This document shows positions 24,369 to 34,154 of a DNA stretch of 38,266 nt, piece after piece. The notes under the pieces are model-generated. The model saw only the letters and a program-made list of their open reading frames with translations, had not been told where the DNA came from and did not search any database. The DNA is from Thiomicrospira cyclica (GTDB lineage: Bacteria; Pseudomonadota; Gammaproteobacteria; Thiomicrospirales; Thiomicrospiraceae). The position numbers were made by a program, and so were the translations under genes. How positions within the stretch are numbered: the first letter of the stretch is position 1; each line of letters opens with the position of its first letter. Where the stretch lies: NCBI GenBank assembly GCA_020726325.1, contig DYST01000006.1, positions 1-38,266 on the forward strand. The letters run 5' to 3'.

Positions 24369-25220
24369 TTACTTAATGCTCTGTAAATATTCATCGAGGT
24401 CTTTAAAGGACACACGATAAATTGAAGGCACTGATTTACGCCCAAACTCAATGGCTACTTGTGGCGCGTAACCATTTAAGTTAGCGAGTAAACAGGTTTT
24501 AATGGTTGTATAAAATGCAGCTTCTTCATCTAATTTTGCACCCATTGCACCTGCAATCGGGGCAACGAAACCATATGCTGCCAAAATACCTAAGAAAGTA
24601 CCAACCAAGGCTACCGACATATGGTGCGCAATTTCCATCGGACCGGCATCCAAATAGGACATGGTAATAATAATCCCCATTACCGCCGCCACAATACCCA
24701 TGGCTGGCAAGGCTTGTGATGCCTCTGCAATGGCGGCAACAGGCACATGACCTTCATGATGATGAGATTCCATCTCGACGTTAATCAAATCTTCGATTTG
24801 ATAAGGATTGGTTGCACCTGAAATCATCAACCGTAGATAGTCGGTAATGAAGTCACTCACGTGATGATCATGTATTACTTTAGGGAACTCGCCAAATAGA
24901 GCTGACGAATGTGGATCTTCAACATCGGCTTCAATCGACATTAAGCCTTCTCGACGTGCTTTATTGAATAATTTAAACATTAACCCCAACAGTTGCTGGT
25001 AAGCCTCTTTATCAAAGGGAGAAGGCTTAATCAACCCTAACGCTCCTGAGAAACCTTTCTTCAATGCCCACCCTGGCGTTGCAATAACCCAAGCTCCAAT
25101 CGTCGCACCACAAATAATTACTACTTCTAGCGGCTGAATCAGGATACCAATACTACCGTGCGGTAAATAGCCACCTAATACACTACCAACGACGACAACC
25201 GTGCCAATAATCGCTTTCAT
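24369..25220 (-). CDS. motA: Flagellar stator protein MotA
   Basis: A 283-aa four-helix stator subunit that converts ion flow to torque. It shows TM1-2 (IIGTVVVVGSVLGGYLPHG, LEVVIICGATIGAWVI) and a cytoplasmic loop with the torque-generating charged region (ARREGLMSIEADVEDP). TM3 has the conserved Pro (ALPAMGIVAAVMGIIITMSYL), and TM4 is MSVALVGTFLGILAAYGFVAPIAGAMG. Length and sequence fit the E. coli/Pseudomonas MotA class rather than the shorter PomA/MotC class. The ATG has AGGAAG upstream. The 91-nt gap before it contains no promoter I could support. Confidence 0.95.
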   Translation of the reverse strand: MKAIIGTVVVVGSVLGGYLPHGSIGILIQPLEVVIICGATIGAWVIATPGWALKKGFSGALGLIKPSPFDKEAYQQLLGLMFKLFNKARREGLMSIEADVEDPHSSALFGEFPKVIHDHHVSDFITDYLRLMISGATNPYQIEDLINVEMESHHHEGHVPVAAIAEASQALPAMGIVAAVMGIIITMSYLDAGPMEIAHHMSVALVGTFLGILAAYGFVAPIAGAMGAKLDEEAAFYTTIKTCLLANLNGYAPQVAIEFGRKSVPSIYRVSFKDLDEYLQSIK

Positions 25221-25311
25221 GGTGTTGTTACTTCCTAGTCTTTTTTATTATCATTACGTTGCAATTATTGCCAAGGTCATAGCTTAAAAGATTAGCTACT
25301 GACAAATGACC

Positions 25312-26313
25312 TTAGAGTTTACCAAAAATACGTTCTTGATTGTCAACAGAATCAGTTAAAGAAGCCTGTGCTTGACGAACATCTTGCAAAGTTTCCGCAA
25401 TTTTAGCCAACATATCGCTTGCTTCTTGCGCATCTGTCTGTGTTGTACCGACACGATCACGACTTGATTGCATGACTTTTACGGCTGTTCTTGCTTGTTT
25501 CTGTAACTCTTCGATAATTGACTGAATTTCTTTGGTTGCTTGTTGTGTTTTTTGCGCCAAAATACGCACTTCATCCGCTACTACCGCGAATCCACGACCA
25601 TGCTCACCAGCACGCGCTGCTTCAATGGCAGCATTAAGTGCCAATAGGTTTGTTTGCTCGGCAATATCTCGAATTAATACCAAAACTGTACCAATGTTTT
25701 CACTATCTTTTTCGAGTTGACGAATGACGTTAGCAGCATGAATCACTTCATCACTGAGGGTATTGATGCCCGCAATGACATTATCAAGCAATTTCGTTGT
25801 TTGACCAGATTGTCCATTCATGGTTGAAACCTGACTGCGCAATTGCGTTGCTGCTTCTCGGATACCATCGAGAACACCTTTAGCTTGTGAAAAAACAGCA
25901 CGATGGTCATTGTTTGCTGCAGACTGCTTGCTATAATTTGCTTGCACTTCTAGCGTTTGTACTTGATCTTGTGCTTGCTCGCATTTTTGTCTTTCCTGTT
26001 TCATCGCATCATCAATCGCAGCAATGAAACGGTTAAACTTTTCTACAAACACAACATCTTGCGTTGATGATGACATAATTGGCGATAAATTCTGAGTTGA
26101 CAGACGCTCAATTTGTTCTGTTAGCACTTGTAACAATTGGATATGCTGTTGACTATCGCGACCACTTTGGCGCATCACAAGCACCACAGCTGCAATCAAT
26201 CCAATAACAACTAACGCCCCTAAGCCAATGAAAATAACGCTATCATCGCCTGCATATGCAATCATGGGTAAGAGTGCCAACCCAATCAGTAATGCCAACT
26301 TTCTTGCCTTCAT
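25312..26313 (-). CDS. Chemoreceptor-like protein with MCP signalling domain and no periplasmic sensor
   Basis: A protein of about 333 aa. The track start at 26364 adds 17 residues. I start at ATG 26313 ([11 protein letters not shown]), preceded by AAGGA at good spacing. A hydrophobic N-terminus ending AYA (possible signal peptide) is separated by only GDDS from a transmembrane helix ([22 protein letters not shown]). The rest is a long helical cytoplasmic part with the MCP hairpin tip [37 protein letters not shown] (about 215-250). There is no periplasmic ligand domain, no HAMP or PAS that I recognise, and no C-terminal CheR/CheB-docking pentapeptide. The C-terminal helix arm is much shorter than the N-terminal arm. 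It lies between fliK and motA, an unusual place for a receptor. Confidence 0.88.
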   Translation of the reverse strand: MKARKLALLIGLALLPMIAYAGDDSVIFIGLGALVVIGLIAAVVLVMRQSGRDSQQHIQLLQVLTEQIERLSTQNLSPIMSSSTQDVVFVEKFNRFIAAIDDAMKQERQKCEQAQDQVQTLEVQANYSKQSAANNDHRAVFSQAKGVLDGIREAATQLRSQVSTMNGQSGQTTKLLDNVIAGINTLSDEVIHAANVIRQLEKDSENIGTVLVLIRDIAEQTNLLALNAAIEAARAGEHGRGFAVVADEVRILAQKTQQATKEIQSIIEELQKQARTAVKVMQSSRDRVGTTQTDAQEASDMLAKIAETLQDVRQAQASLTDSVDNQERIFGKL

Positions 26314-26382
26314 TTTAATATATCCTTTTCGTTGTATCTGTTCAAGTTCATGATAATTGTTCATTATTTAGGTTATGCTGCT

Positions 26383-28107
26383 CTAAGCGAACTGGTCAAC
26401 AAAACCATTAATTGATGTCCACTTTGTTGACTCAGCTATTGGGTTAGCGACATCTGTTGCTAAATCTGCATTTTTATTTTGATTAGATTGTTGCTGCTGT
26501 TGATCACTAGTCTGCTGTTGCGCACCTGAATCAACATTGGTAGAGCCGACATCTACGCCTTGTTGCGCAAGCATTTCTCGCAATCTCGGCATGGCATTTT
26601 CGAGCATATCGCGTGTCAGTCCATGCTGTGCCGACAGTATAACATGCGCTTTATTCTCTTCATCCATTTTTAAATGAATTCGTACTGGCCCTAACTCTGC
26701 AGGATCTAAACGCACTTCAACTTCTTTTAAACGCTGATTGACCATCATTTGCATGCGATTACCCATTTCTTGCGTCCACTGGGGGTTGCGCAAGCTAACA
26801 GGGCTTGATAAGGGGTTAGCTAAAGGCACGACTCCCGTTTGCAGGGTTGGCGACAAACTGGATAACATGCTGGCAAAACCATCCGTATCCGCACTCAGGC
26901 TTGTGCTACTACTCGTTGTCGTTGTTGTGGATAAAGCTGCGTTAGCACGGTCATCATTTTTTTGCTGATTCGCTTGCCCTTGCTGTTGTCCAGCAGTTGA
27001 TTGTTGTGCAGATGCGGGCATACCCGCTGCATTCATGGTCGAATTCGCTGGCGCGTCATAATGAGCAGTAGAGCCAGCACCGCTTTCTTTTACGACGGAG
27101 GTATAGGTTGCAAAAATAGGCGCACCTCGTTCATCCCCTAAACTCACCGCTGTTGTTAATTTTTCTGTCGCTGCTTCTATCGCAACGGGACTTTGTTGCA
27201 CCGCTTGGTGCGCCATTGTTTGCTGTGTGCCGTTTACCACTAAAGCAGCCGTATTTAAGACTTCTGCTGCTTGCGTACTTTGTACTGTCAAAGGATTTGT
27301 AGCTGACAGATCTTGACTTAATGGTTTGTCTTCTGCGACTGGATTAAAAAACGGTTGTCCAGCCAAGGATGAAATAGCGACATCCCCTTCGCTTTTCATA
27401 TCTTGACGTGACAGCCGTTGGAACTCGGTTTCTTCTGTCCCTGTCTTAGGGTTAACAGACGTTTCTGGATTTTTTGGTATGACGACTTTATTCGTAGGCG
27501 CTACCTGAACAGGTACAACAGGAAGACTCGTTGTTTCCTGAGCCTGTACCTGTGTCGTGGTTACTTGTGTTGCTTGCGTTGTTGTTAATGGTGTCTGTGT
27601 TGTTAGTGGTGTCTGCACTTCTGAGGCAACAACAGCTGACATAATTTCCTGTTGCACAGGCACTGAATTGATGTTCGGCATTGACGTAAGTTGCGTCGAA
27701 GTTGGCGCATCTAACGACGATTGAAGCGGTACTAATGGCAACACTTGTCCAGCCAAAAGATTAGGCGTATCTGGCGCATCTACCGATAAAGCTGCTGCTG
27801 TTTGAATACTCGATGAAAGTAAACCAAGCGTATCATCTGGCGAAACAGATGCCAAGGTGACGACAGCAGACCGCGCTGTATTTTGCGCCAAAGCACCCAA
27901 ATCTAAAGGAGAAGCTGGCAATGCATTGCCTTGAACCAAATTAGGATCGACAACACCATCCGTTGGTGCTTGCGCATCCACATCACTAAAGCCACCCATC
28001 AATGAGCCAAATAGTGCTGCGTCAAGAGAACTTTGACCCTGCGCAGCACCAGCCAGCGTTTGCGCTGGCTGCGCGGGTTTCACAGATTGAATTGCAAGAT
28101 GTGCCAT
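26383..28107 (-). CDS. fliK: Flagellar hook-length control protein FliK
   Basis: A 574-aa secreted ruler protein that sets hook length and triggers the FlhB substrate switch. The long N-terminal and middle regions are low-complexity, rich in Thr, Gln, Ala and Ser (for example TQTPLTTTQATQVTTTQVQ), as usual for FliK. The conserved C-terminal domain reads LKEVEVRLDPAELGPVRIHLKMD...LSAQHGLTRDMLENAMPRLREML. A poly-Gln stretch follows near the end. The track begins at 28155. I use ATG 28107 (MAHLAIQSV) because GGAGG lies five bases upstream, the best ribosome site in the window. Confidence 0.94.
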   Translation of the reverse strand: MAHLAIQSVKPAQPAQTLAGAAQGQSSLDAALFGSLMGGFSDVDAQAPTDGVVDPNLVQGNALPASPLDLGALAQNTARSAVVTLASVSPDDTLGLLSSSIQTAAALSVDAPDTPNLLAGQVLPLVPLQSSLDAPTSTQLTSMPNINSVPVQQEIMSAVVASEVQTPLTTQTPLTTTQATQVTTTQVQAQETTSLPVVPVQVAPTNKVVIPKNPETSVNPKTGTEETEFQRLSRQDMKSEGDVAISSLAGQPFFNPVAEDKPLSQDLSATNPLTVQSTQAAEVLNTAALVVNGTQQTMAHQAVQQSPVAIEAATEKLTTAVSLGDERGAPIFATYTSVVKESGAGSTAHYDAPANSTMNAAGMPASAQQSTAGQQQGQANQQKNDDRANAALSTTTTTSSSTSLSADTDGFASMLSSLSPTLQTGVVPLANPLSSPVSLRNPQWTQEMGNRMQMMVNQRLKEVEVRLDPAELGPVRIHLKMDEENKAHVILSAQHGLTRDMLENAMPRLREMLAQQGVDVGSTNVDSGAQQQTSDQQQQQSNQNKNADLATDVANPIAESTKWTSINGFVDQFA

Positions 28108-28171
28108 GGTTGCCTCCAAACACGAAGATGATGGTAAAACAAAAGCAATTAACAAGCCAATTCAAGAAAAA

Positions 28172-28603
28172 TTAAGATTTATTACGATAAAATGCTGCTT
28201 GATTAAATGCATCTGATTCTTTTTGTTCGTTTTTTTCATTGACAATGCGTTGTTCACGTTGCCGCTTATCCATTAATGTTTGAATGCCTTTTTTTTGCAG
28301 ACGTGCATCTAGCCACGTTTTTTTTGCTTGCTCTACCTGCTTGGTCGCAAAGGCTACTTTTTCTATTTGCCCCATAACGGCGGTCTGCACTTGATGGAGA
28401 TAAGCAGTTATCGTTTGCCGATGCTGCATCTGCATCTGCCCAGGTGTTGATAACTGTTGTTGATAGGCTAAAGCATAATCTTCAAGTGCTTTAAGCTGTT
28501 GTTGTAACAGTTCTAATTGCTTTTCACTTGCACCTAAAACTTGCCGTGCTTTTTCTTCTTCTTTTTCTCGCAGATCAAGCACTAATGCTAATTGCTTTGA
28601 CAT
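28172..28603 (-). CDS. fliJ: Flagellar export chaperone FliJ
   Basis: A 143-aa, almost entirely coiled-coil protein (LREKEEEKARQVLGASEKQLELLQQQLKALEDY...) that forms the stalk of the FliI export ATPase and handles chaperone escort. Sequence identity in this family is low. The length, the coiled coil and the position 11 nt after fliI identify it. Confidence 0.93.
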   Translation of the reverse strand: MSKQLALVLDLREKEEEKARQVLGASEKQLELLQQQLKALEDYALAYQQQLSTPGQMQMQHRQTITAYLHQVQTAVMGQIEKVAFATKQVEQAKKTWLDARLQKKGIQTLMDKRQREQRIVNEKNEQKESDAFNQAAFYRNKS

Positions 28604-28614
28604 GATGCGGTTCC

Positions 28615-29973
28615 TTATGAACTAAACACTTGAATCATATCACGTAAACTTTGTTCCATACTGAGCGATTCGTGTGGTTTTTGCGATAAGAATTGCCTCA
28701 AAGCAGGTTGCAAGCGAATTGCCTCATCAATTTGCGGATTACTGCCTTTGGCATATGCACCGACACTAATTAAATCCTGATTTTGTTGGTACAAGGATAA
28801 AATACGTTTGATCCGTAATGCCATATCCATTTGTTCGCGTGATACAACTTCTTGCATCACACGACTGATAGATGCCTCAATATCAATGGCTGGATAACGC
28901 CCAGATTCAGCGATGCGACGCGATAAGACAAAGTGACCATCTAATACCCCACGCGCCGAATCGGCAACTGGGTCGTTGTTATCATCACCTTCCGTTAATA
29001 CCGTATAAAATGCGCTAATCGATCCCTTACCAGGTTCACCATTACCAGCCCGTTCAATCAACTGTGGTAAGCGTGCAAATACCGATGGCGGATAGCCTTT
29101 ACTTGCGGGCGGCTCACCAACCGCAAGCGCGATTTCACGTTGCGCTTGTGCATAGCGCGTCAAAGAGTCCATCAGTAATAATACATTTAGCCCTTGATCG
29201 CGAAAAAACTCAGCAATCGAGGTCGCACGCAAAGCACCATGCAAACGACGCAAAGGCGGATCATCGGCAGGTGCGGCAACGACAACGGCACGAGCAAGCC
29301 CCTCTGGTCCTAAAATTTGACGAATGAATTCATTAACTTCTCGCCCCCGCTCACCAATCAGACCAACAATAACAATATCAGCTTGCGTATATTTTGCCAT
29401 CATGCCAAGCAAAATCGACTTACCCACACCCGTACCTGCAAATAATCCTAAACGCTGTCCTCGCCCAACCGTTAATAAACTATTAATGGCACGGACACCA
29501 ACATCTAAGGACTGACGAATGGGATCGCGATTTAAGGGATTAATGCGTCGCCCATTAAGTGGCACAGAATAAGGGAGATCAGGTAAAGGCAGATCATCTA
29601 AAGGATAGCCTGCACCATCGATCACCCGACCTAATAATTCATAACCAACGGGAACTTGAGCCGCTTGCGATAAAGGCAAAACACGCGCATTAGGCGATAA
29701 ACCTTGCACATCGGCAACAGGCATAAGATAGAGCTTATCATGATGGAAGCCAACAACTTCAGCTTCACTGATCTGTCTTCCCTGAATGATTTGACAACGC
29801 GCACCCAAGGAAGCATGAAAACCTTCTGCTTCTAAGGTTAATCCGACCATGCGTGTCAAACGCCCTGCAACAGCTAATGGCAATTCATCGGGCAGCTCTT
29901 GCGCGGTATAAACAAGACGACGCTGCCATAAAGCAAGGCGCTGTGAATCACGGGGATAAAAAATATCAGACAT
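28615..29973 (-). CDS. fliI: Flagellum-specific ATPase FliI
   Basis: A 452-aa ATPase that powers or primes export, related to the F1 beta subunit. It shows Walker [19 protein letters not shown], Walker [21 protein letters not shown], and [14 protein letters not shown]. The track begins four codons earlier at a GTG. I use ATG 29973 ([11 protein letters not shown]), which overlaps the fliH stop by 8 nt (ATGTCTGA). Length agrees with the family (about 440-460 aa). Confidence 0.97.
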   Translation of the reverse strand: MSDIFYPRDSQRLALWQRRLVYTAQELPDELPLAVAGRLTRMVGLTLEAEGFHASLGARCQIIQGRQISEAEVVGFHHDKLYLMPVADVQGLSPNARVLPLSQAAQVPVGYELLGRVIDGAGYPLDDLPLPDLPYSVPLNGRRINPLNRDPIRQSLDVGVRAINSLLTVGRGQRLGLFAGTGVGKSILLGMMAKYTQADIVIVGLIGERGREVNEFIRQILGPEGLARAVVVAAPADDPPLRRLHGALRATSIAEFFRDQGLNVLLLMDSLTRYAQAQREIALAVGEPPASKGYPPSVFARLPQLIERAGNGEPGKGSISAFYTVLTEGDDNNDPVADSARGVLDGHFVLSRRIAESGRYPAIDIEASISRVMQEVVSREQMDMALRIKRILSLYQQNQDLISVGAYAKGSNPQIDEAIRLQPALRQFLSQKPHESLSMEQSLRDMIQVFSS

Positions 29974-30808
29974 CAAGCACAGCACGTTCCGAAGCTAAGA
30001 GAGCTTGTAACGCAGCATCCATAACTTTACGCGCCTGCTCTTGCCAATGCAATGCCACCTCACTATGACCCGAACGAATAACACATTCTCCTCGTTCTAA
30101 AGCGGCATCCGCTTGCAAATCAACACGCCCCTCTTGTGCAATCGATAAGATATCAATCAAGGCAATATCATCAGGATGCAAACGAATCACCAGTGGGTAC
30201 ACAATATGTGGCAAGCCTTCAACAACAGCACGCACAAGGCTATTCACGCGCTCTGGCGCAATACTTAACTCACCAATAATCAAACGCTGTGCCATCTGAC
30301 CACACAACCAGACAATATCTTGTAATAAAGGCGTATCCAGTTGACTTAAAGATTGGGTTAAACTTAAAACCAAAGTTTGCCATTCTTCTGTTAAGGCTTT
30401 TATTAAATGGTCTCTTTCCGCTTCAAATGCTTTAGTTTTACTGTTATATTCGGCTTCCAAGACTGCTTTAGCTTCGTTATAGCCTATTTCGTAGCCTGTT
30501 TCGTAACCTTTTTTATAGCCATCTTGTGTGCCTTTTTCTGTTCCTGACTTGAGCCCCTCCGCTCGCGCTTGAGAGAGTGTTGCTTGACGCATCCGCTCCA
30601 GATCTTGTGCTACTTCAATTCGCGCACTTTTAATCGCGTGCTCAAAAGCCTCACGCGAGGCGCGAACAGCCTCTTCTTGTAAGTCTGGCGCGTGCCAAGT
30701 ATTACTCGGTGCAACAGCAATATCTTTAGCTCGCAATAACGGCGTGACCTTAAGCGGCTGATCCTCTTTATTGTTACCATTATTCGCTTGAAAATGGGGT
30801 TGACTCAC
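29966..30808 (-). CDS. fliH: Flagellar export protein FliH
   Basis: A 280-aa regulator and stator of FliI. It has the family's Gly-spaced repeat ([22 protein letters not shown], GxxxG spacing) in a long helix, followed by the globular C-terminal domain ([45 protein letters not shown]). The start is GTG at 30808 with GAGGG seven bases upstream, 13 nt after the fliG stop. Confidence 0.95.
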   Translation of the reverse strand: MSQPHFQANNGNNKEDQPLKVTPLLRAKDIAVAPSNTWHAPDLQEEAVRASREAFEHAIKSARIEVAQDLERMRQATLSQARAEGLKSGTEKGTQDGYKKGYETGYEIGYNEAKAVLEAEYNSKTKAFEAERDHLIKALTEEWQTLVLSLTQSLSQLDTPLLQDIVWLCGQMAQRLIIGELSIAPERVNSLVRAVVEGLPHIVYPLVIRLHPDDIALIDILSIAQEGRVDLQADAALERGECVIRSGHSEVALHWQEQARKVMDAALQALLASERAVLDV

Positions 30809-30821
30809 TTAATAACCCTCA

Positions 30822-31856
30822 TTAGCCGACCATATCTTCACCACCACCTGGCATCATGACTTTACCCTCGTTAGCAAGACGACGCACCGTCATAATAATT
30901 TGACGCTGCGCACCTTCCACTTCACTGAGCTTAACAGGTCCTGAGTTCTCTAAGTCATCCTTCAAAATGAGTGCTTGGCGTTTAGACATATTATCCAAGA
31001 AATGTGCCTGCATTTTCTTGTCTGCACCCTTGAGTGCCAAGAGCAAGACATCCGCAGGAATTTCTGCCAATACAGCTTGAATACCACGCCCATCAATCGC
31101 GGATAAGTTATCGAAGGTAAACATATTATCCTGAATGGCTTGACTAACATCGGTGTGTTCAATGGCAATATCGTCCAGAATCTTACCATCATTACCACCA
31201 CCGATTAAGTTAAGAATTTCTGCTGCACGCTTGACACCACCAATGGTTGCCATCTTACCACCACTTGAATCCGATGCTTGGTTTTCAAAAATCGCATTTA
31301 AATCAAAGAGTGCTTGTGGCTGAATCGTATTGAGCGTTGCAATACGATAAACCACTTCAGAACGAAAGCGTTCGGGCAAACCTTGTAATACTAACGCGGC
31401 TTGTTCTGGTTCAAAATAAGAAAGTACCGTTGCCATAACCTGCGGATGCTCATTTTTAAGCATATTTGACACCGCACCTGGATGCATCCACTTGAGTGTC
31501 TCTAGTCCTTTAAGTTGATCCGACAACATGGAAACATCGAGTACATGGCTGCTATTTTTACCCAGTGTATCCATCAGTAAGCTGCGAGCAAAGCTATCAG
31601 GATCGACACCCAAAGCATCCTTACCAAATTCACGATAATAAGTACGCAAAATGGCATCTACTTGCCGACGATTGACATGCGGCAAAGTCGTCATCGCACT
31701 ACCAATCGCCTGAATTTCTGGCGGATTGAGTTGCTTCAAAAGTACAGTTGCCGTTTCTTTACCTAATGCCATCATTAAAATAGCGGCACGTTGCACTACG
31801 GTCAAATCGGAAAGATCAACCTCTTCATCATCCTCGATGCCAATTAAGTCTGCCAT
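30822..31856 (-). CDS. fliG: Flagellar motor switch protein FliG
   Basis: A 344-aa C-ring protein that transmits torque from the stator. The middle domain has the EHPQ motif (NEHPQVMATVLSYFEPEQAALVLQGLPE). The C-terminal torque helix region is LKGADKKMQAHFLDNMSKRQALILKDDLENSGPVKLSEVEGAQ. Charged residues facing MotA are in place by eye. The N-terminal domain that binds FliF is intact (VVQRAAILMMALGKETATVLLKQL). The ATG is 13 nt after fliF. Confidence 0.97.
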   Translation of the reverse strand: MADLIGIEDDEEVDLSDLTVVQRAAILMMALGKETATVLLKQLNPPEIQAIGSAMTTLPHVNRRQVDAILRTYYREFGKDALGVDPDSFARSLLMDTLGKNSSHVLDVSMLSDQLKGLETLKWMHPGAVSNMLKNEHPQVMATVLSYFEPEQAALVLQGLPERFRSEVVYRIATLNTIQPQALFDLNAIFENQASDSSGGKMATIGGVKRAAEILNLIGGGNDGKILDDIAIEHTDVSQAIQDNMFTFDNLSAIDGRGIQAVLAEIPADVLLLALKGADKKMQAHFLDNMSKRQALILKDDLENSGPVKLSEVEGAQRQIIMTVRRLANEGKVMMPGGGEDMVG

Positions 31857-31869
31857 AACTTACCTCTGC

Positions 31870-33636
31870 TTATTTTTGCTCATTCATGAGTTCACGTAAT
31901 GCCTTGGCTGCAATTTTAGGATCTGCATTAATCAGATCACGCAAACGCTCAACCAAATTTGCATCCTCTTTTTCAAGTTCTGCTTGTTGCTCTTGTTCTT
32001 GCATATCTAGTGCATCCAAAGTATCTTCCATGACATCATTTTCACCTAACGCTTCTGCTGCTGCAGCTTCGGCGGCAGCAGCAGCGGCTTCTGCCGCAGC
32101 CGCAGCCGCCGCAGCCGCCGCAGCCGCAGCCGCCGCAGCCGCTAATTGAGCAGCCTCTTCTTCATCTTCATCAGGAATATCTTCTTTATCTTTTTCGCGC
32201 ACCCCTGTCAAATCACGTAATAGCGGACGCAAAACACCAAAAATAATGAGCAATACTGCTAAGCCACCAGCTGCCTGCTTAACCATTTCCCAAAACCACG
32301 GCTGTTGCCATAATGGGATGGTACTATTGCCATCATCCTCGACTTGAAAAGAAATATTAACCAAACTTAAATTATCGCCACGCGCTTCATCGACACCAAC
32401 CGCATCACGCACTAAATTTTTAAAACGCGCCAACTCATCATCGGTTAACGCGCTTCTCTGTAATGCGCCATCTTCGCCCGCTTTAACACGATCATCGACA
32501 ACCACAGCAACCGACAAGCGTCTGACTGAACCAACTTGTGATTGCAAGTGGGTAATGGTTCGATCAAGTTCATAATTTTTAGTAACTTTTTCACTTTGCA
32601 AGTCTTTTGCCATGCTTCCATTGTCATTTTTACCAGGATAATTTTCTTCGGGTGCAATACCTGCACGCGGCGGTTGATTGGTTAACGCACCAGGTATCCC
32701 TTCAGGTCCTTGCGCTTTATTACGCTCGCGAATTTCTTGTAAACTACGCACTGCTTCTGGGTCGGGATTATAGTTTTCACGCGTTTGCTCTTGCACACTA
32801 AAGTCCATTTCTGCGGTTACTTGCGCACGAACCCCTTTTGAGCCAACTAAAGGTGAAAGCAAATCTTGAATTCTGGCTGCTAACGTCTGTTCTACATTAC
32901 GCGTATATTCGAGTTGTTTTAGGCTCATATTCATGCCTAAATTGGCTTGTTGTTGTGATAATAAATTACCATTTTGATCAACAATAGAAACGCCCGATGC
33001 TTTCATGTTAGGAACACTAGAAGCAACCAAATGGGTAATTGCATTAACCTGTTGTTCCGATAGAGTTCCATTAAGGTTAATAACCACTGATGCCGTTGGT
33101 TCTTGCTCTTTGCGCACAAAAACCGTGCGTTTGGGAATCGCTAAATGTACCCTTGCCGACTTAATTGCTGCGACCGCCGTGATAGACTGAGCCAGCTCGC
33201 CTTCTAACGCACGGATATACTGAATATTTTCTTTAAATTGACTAACACCAAAACCCTGATCTTTATCTAAGAGTTGATAACCCGTTTCGGCAGATTTAGG
33301 CAAGCCGTCACCCGCTAACTTCAGGCGCACTTCATGTACACGTGCAGCTGGAACCATCACATTGCCTGATGCTGTATCTAATTGATAAGGAATTTTTTGC
33401 GCTTCAAGCGATTTGACAATATCAGCGGCTTGTCGATTGTCTAAACCACCAAATAATAATGAATAGGTCGGAGCTTGCGACCATAAAACAATAGCAACAC
33501 CAATGGCAATGGTTGCCGCTAAGGCAATAATCAGACTAACCTGTTTAATAATCGGCATTGTGCCTAAGTTTTGATACAAGACTGAAGCGCCAGTGGCAGA
33601 GTCTGTGCCAGCCGCCGTACGCTGAATGTCAGCCAT
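31870..33636 (-). CDS. fliF: Flagellar MS-ring protein FliF, poly-alanine tract
   Basis: A 588-aa MS-ring protein with TM1 (ISLIIALAATIAIGVAIVLWS-like, about 35-55), periplasmic ring-building modules (LFGGLDNRQAADIVKSLEAQKIPYQL, VHLAIPKRTVFVRKEQEPTASVVI), and TM2 (about 452-472, AAGGLAVLLIIFGVLRPLL). The C-terminal FliG-binding segment is VERLRDLINADPKIAAKALRELMNEQ. Between TM2 and this segment lies an acidic stretch followed by 17 consecutive Ala and further Ala/Glu blocks, which is not usual for FliF. The ATG at 33636 has GGGAGA upstream. A 99-nt gap separates it from fliE. Confidence 0.96.
   Translation of the reverse strand: MADIQRTAAGTDSATGASVLYQNLGTMPIIKQVSLIIALAATIAIGVAIVLWSQAPTYSLLFGGLDNRQAADIVKSLEAQKIPYQLDTASGNVMVPAARVHEVRLKLAGDGLPKSAETGYQLLDKDQGFGVSQFKENIQYIRALEGELAQSITAVAAIKSARVHLAIPKRTVFVRKEQEPTASVVINLNGTLSEQQVNAITHLVASSVPNMKASGVSIVDQNGNLLSQQQANLGMNMSLKQLEYTRNVEQTLAARIQDLLSPLVGSKGVRAQVTAEMDFSVQEQTRENYNPDPEAVRSLQEIRERNKAQGPEGIPGALTNQPPRAGIAPEENYPGKNDNGSMAKDLQSEKVTKNYELDRTITHLQSQVGSVRRLSVAVVVDDRVKAGEDGALQRSALTDDELARFKNLVRDAVGVDEARGDNLSLVNISFQVEDDGNSTIPLWQQPWFWEMVKQAAGGLAVLLIIFGVLRPLLRDLTGVREKDKEDIPDEDEEEAAQLAAAAAAAAAAAAAAAAAEAAAAAAEAAAAEALGENDVMEDTLDALDMQEQEQQAELEKEDANLVERLRDLINADPKIAAKALRELMNEQK
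32050..32142 (-). repeat. GCN trinucleotide tract encoding poly-Ala/Glu in FliF
   Basis: Seventeen uninterrupted Ala codons (32092-32142), mostly GCG and GCT, are followed by Glu-separated blocks of six and four Ala. The local base composition is far more GC-rich than its surroundings. The antisense ORF here (a poly-Ala/Ser plus-strand frame) is a shadow. Confidence 0.92.
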
Positions 33637-33735
33637 TTATCCGTTCTCCCGATAAAACCTGTGCGTTAATATATTACGATTTCGTGATGTGTATTATACA
33701 GTAAGGCATGATGGCAACGTCTTGTCTATTCATAC

Positions 33736-34107
33736 TTAAATTGGCATATTCATGACATCTTTATAGGCTTCAACTAACTTATTACGCACTTGCGACATTG
33801 CTTGAAAGGCCAAAGATGCTTTTTGTGCTTGAATCATCACATCCGACAGCTCAACACCTGGTTCACCTAACTCTAATTGCTCTTTTGAGTGATTAGAATC
33901 TTGTTGCATGTTATTTACTTTGTCAACAGCCTGACGCATTAAGGTTGCAAAATCGGTACTAACATTATCGCCGCCATCAACACCGTTCACTGCTCCGACA
34001 TCGGTTATACCAGAAAGCGGGTTACTCGCACCCACATTCGACATCTGTGCTTGCTGTGCAACACTGCGCATTTCCATCAATAGCCGTTGGGTATCAATCG
34101 CACTCAT
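33736..34107 (-). CDS. fliE: Flagellar hook-basal body protein FliE
   Basis: A 123-aa rod-MS ring junction protein. The C-terminal family core is clear: FATLMRQAVDKVNNMQQDSNHSKEQLELGEPGVELSDVMIQAQKASLAFQAMSQVRNKLVEAYKDVMNMPI. The ATG at 34107 follows a sigma-54 type promoter. It is the first gene of the basal-body/export operon after the regulators. Confidence 0.96.
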   Translation of the reverse strand: MSAIDTQRLLMEMRSVAQQAQMSNVGASNPLSGITDVGAVNGVDGGDNVSTDFATLMRQAVDKVNNMQQDSNHSKEQLELGEPGVELSDVMIQAQKASLAFQAMSQVRNKLVEAYKDVMNMPI

Positions 34108-34139
34108 AGTCCTATCCTCTAAATTCTAGCCAAAACCTA

Positions 34140-34153
34140 GCAAAACTCGTGCC
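34140..34153 (-). promoter_or_regulatory. Sigma-54 (-24/-12) promoter of fliE
   Basis: The minus strand reads GGCACGAGTTTTGC, with GG and GC spaced exactly as -24/-12 and a strong match to GGCACG-N4-TTGC. It lies between the fleR stop (34155) and the fliE ATG (34107), giving a leader of about 20 nt. Activation by FleQ or FleR is expected from family knowledge. Confidence 0.85.
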
Positions 34154-34154
34154 G

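Noticed and set aside
25221-25311. Sigma-28 promoter before motA (GGCAATAA as -10)
   Set aside because: The matching -35 (TAAAGTTT-like) is absent at the required spacing.
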